Below, in pieces: positions 14,093-20,701 of a DNA stretch of 20,701 nt (its first letter is position 1; the number at the start of each line of letters is the position of its first letter). Location: the NCBI GenBank assembly GCA_003519545.1, contig DOWN01000135.1, positions 1 to 20,701 on the forward strand, given 5' to 3'. The position numbers and the translations under genes are program-made. The stretch is from Bacteroidota bacterium. GTDB lineage: Bacteria; Bacteroidota; Ignavibacteria; Tepidaquicellales; Tepidaquicellaceae. Below the pieces are notes generated by a model, which was not told the DNA's origin, made no database searches, and saw only the letters and a program-made list of their open reading frames with translations.

Positions 14093-16517
14093 TCTTAGAA
14101 AAGATAAAACTGAACCATCATTTTATATTGGGATTTTCTTAATTTCATTATCAACATTATTACTTGAGTTTACACTTACGAGAATTTTATCTGTAGTCCT
14201 TTGGTATAATTTTGCATTTATGGTTATAAGTGTGGCGTTGCTCGGGTTTGGTATCAGCGGAACATTTTTATCGGTGAATGAAAAAATTAAAAAAATACCG
14301 ACTGATAAATTATTATCTTATTTGTCACTTGGATTTGGAATTAGTGTGATGTTCACATTTATAGTAATGAATAAAATTCCTTTTGACCCGTTCAGTTTAT
14401 TTTCAGAATCAGTTCAGTTTGTTTATCTGCCAATATATTATTTATTAATAACATTGCCATTTTTTATTGCCGGATTAATAATTTCAATTTTACTCACTAA
14501 ATATAAATCAGAAATAAATAAATTATATTTTGCAGATTTAGTTGGTGCCGGTTTAGCTTGTTTTGCATTTGTAATTCTGATGCCATCTTTCGGAGGTAAC
14601 GGAACGATTGTTTTTATAGCAATCGGCGGATTTTTAACAGCAATAGTTTTCGGATTTTCAAATCATAAATGGCTTTCGTTTATAAATGTAATTCTAATAG
14701 GATTCAGTTTGTTTTTTCTTACAGACTTGGATAAAATGCTTCCGATTAATTCATCCGAAAATAAAATTTATGGAAATTTTATAAAACAAAATCCGCATAA
14801 AAAACTTATGACGGAGTGGAATACAATTTCTAAAATAGATGTGATGAAAGAAGATGAAGGTAGCGAAGACGGATATGATATATTGACTGCAATTATAGAT
14901 GATGGAAACGCGACAACTACAATACCGAATGTAAAAAAACTTCCTCCTGAAACTAAACCTGCGGATGCTTCAAATCTTGCTTTTTCAACCTTTCCACAGG
15001 GCGATACAATTAAGAATGTATTTATTGTCGGCTCAGCAGGAGGTGGAGAAATTTTAACAAGTCTTTATCACAATTCCCGGGATATAACAGCAGTTGAAAT
15101 TAACGGAATACTCAATGATATAATTTCTGAAAAACTTGTTTACTGGACTGGTCCTCTTGTAAAGGGAAATAAAAATGTGAATTTGATTACTGATGATGCA
15201 AGAAGTGTATTAAGTAGTAAAGGAGATATTTATGATGTAATCATTTCAGCACATACTATTTCATCTTCAGCCGTATCAAGTGGAGCGATGAGTATGGTGG
15301 AAAATTATATTCTCACTCAGGAAGCAGTTCAGGAATATATAACACATTTAAATAATGAAGGTGGAGTATTATATATTACAAGACCTGAAACACAAATTCC
15401 GAAACTTATAACTTCACTTAGAAAAGCAAGAGAAGTAACAAGTCTCGGCACACATAAAGATAAAAATAACATTATTGTTTTCAGAAGAGCTCCATCAGAA
15501 TTTGAAGGTGATAAAAGTTTTATGGGTGGTGTAATATATAAGAAAAACGGTTTCAGCGATGTTGACGTAGTGAATGTAAGAAACGAAGCATCAATGTTAA
15601 ATCTTGAAATTTTATACGATCCGCTTCAAAAGCAAGATGGAGTTTATAAAGATCTGATAGAATCAGATAATTTGGATGAAATAATAAAAAATTATAAAAC
15701 TGATATAGCACCGGCAACTGATAACAAACCATTTTTTGATAATAATATCGGGTTTAAAAATCTAACTTTTGAGAGTATGAAAGAAGTTTTTTCTCAAAAT
15801 GAAAAAGCAATACTCGCTCTTAAAGACAGACCAGTAGCGGAAACAACTCTTATAGTTATTTTAATTCAGTCTATTATTGTAGCAGGATTTTTTATTTTAT
15901 TACCGCTGAAATTAGTGAAAGATAAAGGTGATAATAAATTCAATAAAAATTTTCTTATTTATTTTGCCTGTCTGGGAATCGGATATATAATGATTCAGGT
16001 TTGTTTGATTCAGAAATTTACTTTGTTTCTCGGACAACCTGTATATACATTGCTGACAGTGATTTCTTCAATGTTAATTGGCTCGGGAATCGGAAGTATG
16101 TTTTCATTTAAATTTTTTAACAACTCAAATAAAAAACTTGTAATAATATTTTCGTTGATTGCTGTTTTTGTTTTAATGATAGGAATATTTAATCCGATTT
16201 TATTTTCAAACAGTGTAAGACTTGAATTGATATGGAGAATAATCATAACCGTAATAATTGTTTTCCCATTAGGATTTTTTATGGGAATGCCTTTTCCAAT
16301 TGGTATGTCATTGATTGAAAATTCACAAACAAAATTCGCTGCATTGGGTTGGGGGATTAACGGATTTTTCAGCGTAATTGGAACTGTGATTACAATAATA
16401 ATGGCAATGACAACGGGATTCACAATAGTATTTATCACAGCTGCCATAATTTATTTACTGGCTTTGATACTTGTGATAAGACAAAATAAAATTAACTTAG
16501 CAATAGGATTAAAATGA
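14070..16517 (+). CDS. Polytopic membrane protein with spermidine-synthase-like SAM-binding domain
   Basis: Predicted inner-membrane protein of 815 residues. The N-terminal ~220 residues form about seven helices, beginning SLSTLLLEFTLTRILSVVLW, an opening typical of membrane 'spermidine synthase-like' proteins. The middle, about 250-590, is a soluble Rossmann methyltransferase-like domain with VFIVGSAGGGE (317-327) as the SAM-loop glycine motif, AVEIN (341-345) as the ribose-binding acidic strand and ITDDARSVL (373-381) as the adenine side. The C-terminal ~220 residues hold about six or seven further helices. The catalytic aspartate segment of true spermidine synthases is not evident: the corresponding stretch reads IISAHTISSSAVSSGA. 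The substrate is therefore unknown. The ATG at 14070 overlaps kdsA by 23 bp, and pfkA starts one base after its stop, so it is embedded in the operon. Confidence 0.75.
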   Translation: MSLKTKINLRKDKTEPSFYIGIFLISLSTLLLEFTLTRILSVVLWYNFAFMVISVALLGFGISGTFLSVNEKIKKIPTDKLLSYLSLGFGISVMFTFIVMNKIPFDPFSLFSESVQFVYLPIYYLLITLPFFIAGLIISILLTKYKSEINKLYFADLVGAGLACFAFVILMPSFGGNGTIVFIAIGGFLTAIVFGFSNHKWLSFINVILIGFSLFFLTDLDKMLPINSSENKIYGNFIKQNPHKKLMTEWNTISKIDVMKEDEGSEDGYDILTAIIDDGNATTTIPNVKKLPPETKPADASNLAFSTFPQGDTIKNVFIVGSAGGGEILTSLYHNSRDITAVEINGILNDIISEKLVYWTGPLVKGNKNVNLITDDARSVLSSKGDIYDVIISAHTISSSAVSSGAMSMVENYILTQEAVQEYITHLNNEGGVLYITRPETQIPKLITSLRKAREVTSLGTHKDKNNIIVFRRAPSEFEGDKSFMGGVIYKKNGFSDVDVVNVRNEASMLNLEILYDPLQKQDGVYKDLIESDNLDEIIKNYKTDIAPATDNKPFFDNNIGFKNLTFESMKEVFSQNEKAILALKDRPVAETTLIVILIQSIIVAGFFILLPLKLVKDKGDNKFNKNFLIYFACLGIGYIMIQVCLIQKFTLFLGQPVYTLLTVISSMLIGSGIGSMFSFKFFNNSNKKLVIIFSLIAVFVLMIGIFNPILFSNSVRLELIWRIIITVIIVFPLGFFMGMPFPIGMSLIENSQTKFAALGWGINGFFSVIGTVITIIMAMTTGFTIVFITAAIIYLLALILVIRQNKINLAIGLK

Positions 16518-16518
16518 T

Positions 16519-17562
16519 ATGAAGATAGGAATATTAACATCAGGCGGAGATTGTCCGGGATTGAATGCGGTAATAAGAGCAATTGTTCGTAAAGGAATGC
16601 AACTCGGATATGAATGTACCGGCATTTTAAACGGATGGAAAGGAATTTTTGACGAACATTATTTACCTCTCGGAAATAAAGAAGTCAGTGGAATTATAAA
16701 CAGAGGTGGAACGATTTTAGGAACATCAAGATTCAGTCCTTTTGAAGTTGCAAACGGAAGAGATTTTTTATTGGAAAAAATTGAATGTGCCGGTTTCAAT
16801 GCTTTAATTGCAATTGGTGGGGAAGGCTCAATGCATATAGCACAACTTGCAAGCGAAGCAGGGATAAATATAATTGGTGTTCCAAAGACAATTGATAATG
16901 ATATTAACGGAACGGATTATACTTTTGGTTTTGATACGGCGGTTTCAATTGCAACCGAAGCAATTGACCGGCTTCACACAACTGCCGAATCACATCACAG
17001 AGTAATGGTTTTGGAAGTGATGGGAAGGCATGCAGGATGGATAGCGTTATATTCAGGAGTTGCAGGAGGTGCTGATGTTGTTTTAATTCCGGAGTTTCCT
17101 GAAAAAATTGATGAGGTTGTAAAAGTTATAAAATCAAGAAGTAAAAGAGGAAAATTATTTTCCATAATAGTAGTTGCTGAAGGTGCTACTTATATTGAAG
17201 ATGAAATAAAAACTTTTGCATTTAATAAAAAGGAGTTTGAAAAATTAGATGACTTTGGAAGAGTGAGACTTGGCGGTATCGGGTATTTATTAGCGGAAGA
17301 AATAGAAAGAAGATCGGGCTTTGAAACGCGTGCTACAATATTGGGATATGTGCAGAGAGGAGGTGTGCCTACGGCGTTTGACAGAATGCTTGGGACAAGA
17401 TACGGTGTGTATGCAATGGAGATGATACACGAAAAAAAATTCGGAAGAATGGCTGCTTTAAGAGGTGAGGAGATTACAGATATTCCGATTAAAGAAGCAA
17501 TCAGCAAATTAAAAACTGTAGATTTAAATACATATAATATTGCAAAAGTCTTTTTCAGCTAA
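16519..17562 (+). CDS. pfkA: 6-phosphofructokinase, group III type
   Basis: Glycolytic enzyme phosphorylating fructose-6-phosphate, 347 residues, cytoplasmic. Motifs: ILTSGGDCPGLNAVIR (5-20), IGGEGS (99-104), PKTIDNDINGTDYTFGFDTA (122-141, with catalytic D126), VMGRHAGWIA (168-177) and the C-terminal LGYVQRGG substrate loop. Gly103 is the residue that usually marks ATP as phosphoryl donor (PPi enzymes have Asp), while Lys123 is the residue more typical of PPi-type and group III enzymes (E. coli ATP-PFK has Gly). The combination, and the segment after PKTIDND, resemble actinobacterial group III PFKs. ATP use is therefore predicted but not certain. It lies one base after the membrane-protein gene and 9 bp before the permease gene. 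Confidence 0.94.
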   Translation: MKIGILTSGGDCPGLNAVIRAIVRKGMQLGYECTGILNGWKGIFDEHYLPLGNKEVSGIINRGGTILGTSRFSPFEVANGRDFLLEKIECAGFNALIAIGGEGSMHIAQLASEAGINIIGVPKTIDNDINGTDYTFGFDTAVSIATEAIDRLHTTAESHHRVMVLEVMGRHAGWIALYSGVAGGADVVLIPEFPEKIDEVVKVIKSRSKRGKLFSIIVVAEGATYIEDEIKTFAFNKKEFEKLDDFGRVRLGGIGYLLAEEIERRSGFETRATILGYVQRGGVPTAFDRMLGTRYGVYAMEMIHEKKFGRMAALRGEEITDIPIKEAISKLKTVDLNTYNIAKVFFS

Positions 17563-17571
17563 AATTAAGAA

Positions 17572-18984
17572 ATGAAAAAAACAGAATTTCATTATTCAGG
17601 ACTTGCAACAAAACTCGGGCTATTCACTGCGTTATTAATTGTAATCAGTTCAATGATTGGGTCAGGTGTTTTTAAAAAACTTGCTCCGATGACAATGGAA
17701 CTTCAGTCAGGTGGATTAGTGCTTATTGCGTGGCTGATAGCAGGCGTGATAACTCTATTAGGAGCTGCAACAAATGCGGAGATAGCCGGGATGATAGCCG
17801 AACCGGGAGGGCAATATGTTTATTTCAAAGAAATGTATGGGAAAGCATTTGCGTTTATTTACGGGTGGAGTTGTTTTTCCGTAATTCAGTCTGCTTCAAT
17901 TGCATCTATTGCTTATGTCTTTGCAGAGTCTGTTAATGTGATGATACCATTGCCTGAACTTTCGCGGGATATGCAGGATTTTTCTATTCTCGGAATATTT
18001 AATCCGTTTGATAATTTTGGTGTTAAGGTTTTAACAATATGCACGATAATATTTTTGACTATTGCAAATTATTTAGGAGTGATTTTTGGCGGAATGATTA
18101 GTAATATTTTTACAATACTTAAAATCAGCGGAATTTTTATAATTATAATTTTAGGATTTTCTTTGAGCGGAGGTAGTCCGCAAAATCTTGAACCATATAT
18201 GGCAAACCCCAATGCTGAATACGGTTCTTCACTTGGATTATTCGGAGCAATGTTTGCTGCGATGCTTGGTGCTTTCTGGGCTTATGACGGCTGGAATAAT
18301 ATCGGGTATCTTGGAGGCGAAGTGAAAAATGCAAAACGGAATATTCCGATTGCATTATTTGGTGGTGTGTCAATTGTGATACTTATTTATCTGCTCATTA
18401 ACTTTGTATATTTTTATGTTTTACCTGTAGAAAAAGTTATGGAGATAGCAGGAAGGGAAAATACTATTATTGCAGTTGAAGTGATGAGGTCGTTCACGGG
18501 TGCAACAGGAGCGATTTTTATTTCGATCCTAATTATGATTTCAACATTTGGTACAACGAACGGAAGTATATTGGCATCATCGAGAATTTATTTTGCAATG
18601 GCGAGGGATAAAATGTTTTTCAAATCGGCAGCGAATGTTCATCCGAAATTTAAAACTCCATATACATCATTATTAATTCAAGGAGTTTGGGCTAGTGTTC
18701 TAACGCTAAGCGGAACGTTTGATCAGTTAACAGATATGTTAATTTTTGCATCGTTTATATTTTACGGAGCCGGAGCATTTGGAGTATTTGTATTACGAAG
18801 GAAATTAAAAGATCAGCACAGACCATATAAAGTCTGGGGTTACCCATGGATACCCGGAATTTTTGTTTTATTCTGTATAGTGTTAGTAGTAGTAACAATA
18901 ATCCAAAACCCCCGTGACACCGGAATCGGTTTAGTTCTCATACTGACAGGTATTCCTTTTTATTTATTGTGGAGGGGGAAGTGA
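17572..18984 (+). CDS. APC-superfamily amino-acid permease/exchanger (SteT/LAT-like)
   Basis: Inner-membrane transporter of 470 residues with about 12 predicted helices. TM1 carries the APC unwound substrate motif in VISSMIGSGVFKK (23-35), followed by WLIAGVITLLGAATNAEIAG and PGGQYVYFKEMYG, the signature of LAT/SteT-type amino-acid exchangers. TM6 contains FWAYDGWNNIGYLGGEVKN, where FAYDGW/E-KN is the hallmark of the same group, and NGSILASSRIYFAMARD in the TM8 region also matches. The amino acid is not determinable; serine/threonine or broad neutral amino-acid exchange is the best guess from SteT. It is the last gene of the run starting with trmH. A weak AT-rich inverted repeat follows, but no convincing terminator. 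Confidence 0.88.
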   Translation: MKKTEFHYSGLATKLGLFTALLIVISSMIGSGVFKKLAPMTMELQSGGLVLIAWLIAGVITLLGAATNAEIAGMIAEPGGQYVYFKEMYGKAFAFIYGWSCFSVIQSASIASIAYVFAESVNVMIPLPELSRDMQDFSILGIFNPFDNFGVKVLTICTIIFLTIANYLGVIFGGMISNIFTILKISGIFIIIILGFSLSGGSPQNLEPYMANPNAEYGSSLGLFGAMFAAMLGAFWAYDGWNNIGYLGGEVKNAKRNIPIALFGGVSIVILIYLLINFVYFYVLPVEKVMEIAGRENTIIAVEVMRSFTGATGAIFISILIMISTFGTTNGSILASSRIYFAMARDKMFFKSAANVHPKFKTPYTSLLIQGVWASVLTLSGTFDQLTDMLIFASFIFYGAGAFGVFVLRRKLKDQHRPYKVWGYPWIPGIFVLFCIVLVVVTIIQNPRDTGIGLVLILTGIPFYLLWRGK

Positions 18985-19058
18985 TGAAAAAAAATTCTAA
19001 TTAAATTAGACAAATCTTTAAATGAAAATTATTAATTTGAAATTAAAAATTAATTAAT

Positions 19059-19811
19059 ATGAAAATTAAAAAAGAAATTAAAGAAAAACATTATCAAGAA
19101 ATAAATTATAGCAATTTTAAAAATAATTATAGTATTGATAGTCTTAAAAAAGATTTAAAACAATTTGGTAAAGAACAAATTAGACCATATATAATTAATA
19201 CAGTAGATTTTATTAATGGAGAATTTGTCCAGACTGCTAGTGCTCCAAATTTAGAAGGTGAATTGATTACGCTATGCACTTGCAAACATAATATCAGAAC
19301 ATCAATAGCAAAGGGAAAAACTATTTTTATAGCTGGAATTACTTCTAAAGATTTAAAAAATAAAAATGCGGACAATTATTTGTTTTATCTAATAAAGGTG
19401 GGAAAGATTACTGAAACGCAATATGAATTTGGTCAATATTTAAAGAAATGTTATCCTGAAACTTTTAAAATAAAAAGCTCAGTAAATAATCCTTTAGGGG
19501 ATTTATTTGAATTTAATAAAAATTTTATAGATTCCAACGATGATAATAAATTTAATGATCCTAAAAATTATATAGAACCTTGCTCAAATCATTCTCATGC
19601 AAGTTTAAGCAAAAAGGGGTATCCATTATGGCATAAGGATATAATGAAATATAAGAACAATACACATAAATTAATAATCGGAGAAATAGAATATTCATAT
19701 GTCTGGTCAAAACAAAAAATTAAATGTACTAAAATAGATAATCCAATTTCAATGTCTTACAGAACAATTAATGAATTTTTTGAAATATTAGTTGATAGTA
19801 AAACAAAATGA
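19059..19811 (+). CDS. Nmad2-like protein (nucleotide modification associated)
   Basis: Predicted soluble protein of 250 residues with no signal peptide or membrane helix. The pattern QTASAPNLEGELITLCTCKH (58-77), then IRTSI, TIFIAGITSK (88-97) and LFYLIKVGKIT (108-118), with a later PCSNHSHASL (174-183), matches my recollection of the Nmad2 family (putative nucleotide modification associated domain 2, defined by comparative genomics of DNA-base modification systems). Cys73, Cys75, His77, His178 and His180 are candidate functional or metal-binding residues. The first ~40 residues are lysine-rich and not part of the core. Its stop overlaps the start of the Nmad3-like gene by four bases (ATGA, 19808-19811), so the two proteins are probably made together. 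Biochemical activity of the family is not established; the assignment is by pattern memory without a search. Confidence 0.6.
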   Translation: MKIKKEIKEKHYQEINYSNFKNNYSIDSLKKDLKQFGKEQIRPYIINTVDFINGEFVQTASAPNLEGELITLCTCKHNIRTSIAKGKTIFIAGITSKDLKNKNADNYLFYLIKVGKITETQYEFGQYLKKCYPETFKIKSSVNNPLGDLFEFNKNFIDSNDDNKFNDPKNYIEPCSNHSHASLSKKGYPLWHKDIMKYKNNTHKLIIGEIEYSYVWSKQKIKCTKIDNPISMSYRTINEFFEILVDSKTK

Positions 19812-20551
19812 ACATTGCACTAATTAGAGTTGGAGCTGACACTGGAAATTTAGGTTTTCACGGAAAAATTTTTGATGATAATACTTTTGTGTATATCCCG
19901 ATAAATGAGAATTCAATAGATAAAACTTCATTTCCGGAAACTTATTCCACCATTAAAACTAAATTTGGAAAAAATTTAATTGATTACATACCTCAGGATA
20001 AATTTTCAAAATTTAAAGATACTTATGTTCATCATGATCCAGAATTTGAAACATTTACTTACGGAGATCCAAATTTTAATAAAAATGGTTTGAAAAAATT
20101 AGAAAAAGGTGATTACTTACTTTTTTATTCAAGTTTAACGAATTCTTCAGGTTTAACTTGTTTATATCTAATTGGTTATTTTGAGCTTGAACAGAATTGT
20201 GTCTGTGTTCAGGATGTTAATTTGAGAGATTCATTAATCAATTCCGGTTTTAAAAATAATTTTCATGTTAAGAATGAAAGAATATTTAAGAGGGATGTAG
20301 AAACCGAAAAAAATAGAGGGTTAAAATTAATAAAGGGTTCAAAGAATAGTAAATTATTAGAAAAAGCTTATAAAATTAGTGATAAAAAAGCTTTTGGAAG
20401 TGATGGTAAAGAGAGATTTGTTGTATCAGATGAAATGAAAAAAGTATTTGGTGATTTTAAAGGTAAAATTTGTATTCAAAGAAATTCATTAAGGTTTGTT
20501 GATGAAAATTTCGTTGAAAAAACAAGAAATTGGTTATTAAGCCTAAAATAA
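19808..20551 (+). CDS. Nmad3-like protein (nucleotide modification associated)
   Basis: Predicted soluble protein of 247 residues. Conserved-looking blocks are IALIRVGADTG (3-13), GKIFDDNTFVYIPI (19-32), HHDPEFETFTYGDP (75-88), LEKGDYLLFYSSL (98-110), LYLIGYFEL (119-127), LIKGSKNSKLLEKAYKIS (174-191) and FGDFKGKICIQRNSLRFV (214-231). This order and wording match the Nmad3 family (putative nucleotide modification associated domain 3). The conserved RVGxDxG and HxDPEFETFTYGDP blocks suggest an active or binding site, but no reaction is known. It is translationally coupled to the preceding Nmad2-like gene. A 103-bp AT-rich gap separates it from the next gene, which the window cuts off. Confidence 0.72.
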   Translation: MNIALIRVGADTGNLGFHGKIFDDNTFVYIPINENSIDKTSFPETYSTIKTKFGKNLIDYIPQDKFSKFKDTYVHHDPEFETFTYGDPNFNKNGLKKLEKGDYLLFYSSLTNSSGLTCLYLIGYFELEQNCVCVQDVNLRDSLINSGFKNNFHVKNERIFKRDVETEKNRGLKLIKGSKNSKLLEKAYKISDKKAFGSDGKERFVVSDEMKKVFGDFKGKICIQRNSLRFVDENFVEKTRNWLLSLK

Positions 20552-20654
20552 TATTTAGAAATTTTGATTAAACATTCAGATTTAATAAAACTAAATCAGA
20601 AGCAAATTTGTATATTAATTATTTTAATAAATCCATAAAGATAAGTTTAAAAAC

Positions 20655-20701
20655 ATGAAAGATAAAACAAAATATGTATTTCCATTAGGAAGAGGATGGG
20701 C
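20655..20701 (+). CDS. 5' end of an unidentified gene, truncated by the window
   Basis: ATG at 20655 opens a frame that runs to the edge without a stop, giving MKDKTKYVFPLGRGW and a partial next codon. Only 15 complete codons are visible, so it may be chance, but it lies in the right orientation 103 bp after the Nmad3-like gene and could be the next member of the same cluster. No family can be assigned. Confidence 0.35.
   Translation, partial: MKDKTKYVFPLGRGW

Noticed and set aside
16010..16447. 145-codon open frame antisense to the membrane SpeE-like gene
   Set aside because: It is hydrophobic only because it mirrors transmembrane codons of the sense gene; there is no independent start context or family resemblance.
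18984..19010. Tiny ATG frame (MKKNSN) and AT-rich inverted repeat CTAATT-A-AATTAG after the permease gene
   Set aside because: The frame has only six codons, and the repeat has a one-base loop, no GC pairs in its core and no clear T-tract; too weak to call a gene or terminator.
20580..20605. Short inverted repeat GATTTA...TAAATC downstream of the Nmad3-like gene
   Set aside because: Six AT-rich pairs with a 7-base loop are expected by chance here, and no T-run follows.

Overview
The window looks like chromosomal DNA from an AT-rich member of the Bacteroidota/Ignavibacteriota, most likely an Ignavibacteria-type organism. Two consecutive secreted proteins end in C-terminal type IX secretion (T9SS) sorting domains with the NFPNPFNPTTKI / NYPNPFNPSTKI signature common in that group. 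Gene starts have little Shine-Dalgarno sequence, several genes appear to start with TTG, and KDO synthesis implies a Gram-negative LPS outer membrane. The species cannot be fixed from the sequence alone.

Left part (27-7779, all minus strand): a tightly packed surface-polysaccharide operon read leftwards. In transcription order it encodes a small membrane-anchored zinc-ribbon protein, a minimal SLBB-domain export protein, a Wzc/ExoP-type chain-length regulator with a BY-tyrosine-kinase domain, then NeuB-, NeuC- and NeuA-type enzymes for making and CMP-activating a nonulosonic (sialic-type) acid, and a glutamine-hydrolysing asparagine-synthase-like amidotransferase. Every junction is an overlap or a gap of 5 bp or less. 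The operon continues off the left edge, or ends there, with no glycosyltransferase, Wzx or Wzy visible.

Boundary (7780-8210): a 431-base stretch without an intact gene. It holds the fossil of an IS4-family transposase: its N-terminal end and a piece of its catalytic region remain in one frame, joined by a large internal deletion and interrupted by a stop.

Middle (8211-12546): two plus-strand T9SS cargo proteins, one with 14 degenerate ~46-residue repeats and one with YCF48/BNR-like repeats. A strong bidirectional terminator follows, then a convergent small outer-membrane beta-barrel protein.

Right-middle (12637-18984, plus strand): a compact housekeeping run of trmH (tRNA Gm18 methyltransferase), kdsA (metal-type KDO-8-P synthase), a polytopic membrane protein with a spermidine-synthase-like SAM-binding domain, pfkA (group III type) and an APC-family amino-acid exchanger. 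A perfect 20-bp palindrome lies in the divergent gap before trmH.

Right edge (19059-20701): a separate, apparently more AT-rich pair of overlapping genes resembling the Nmad2 and Nmad3 'nucleotide modification associated' families, followed by the first 16 codons of a third gene cut by the window edge. This is the most likely place for a poorly described system, possibly a DNA-modification or defence island whose main part lies beyond base 20701.
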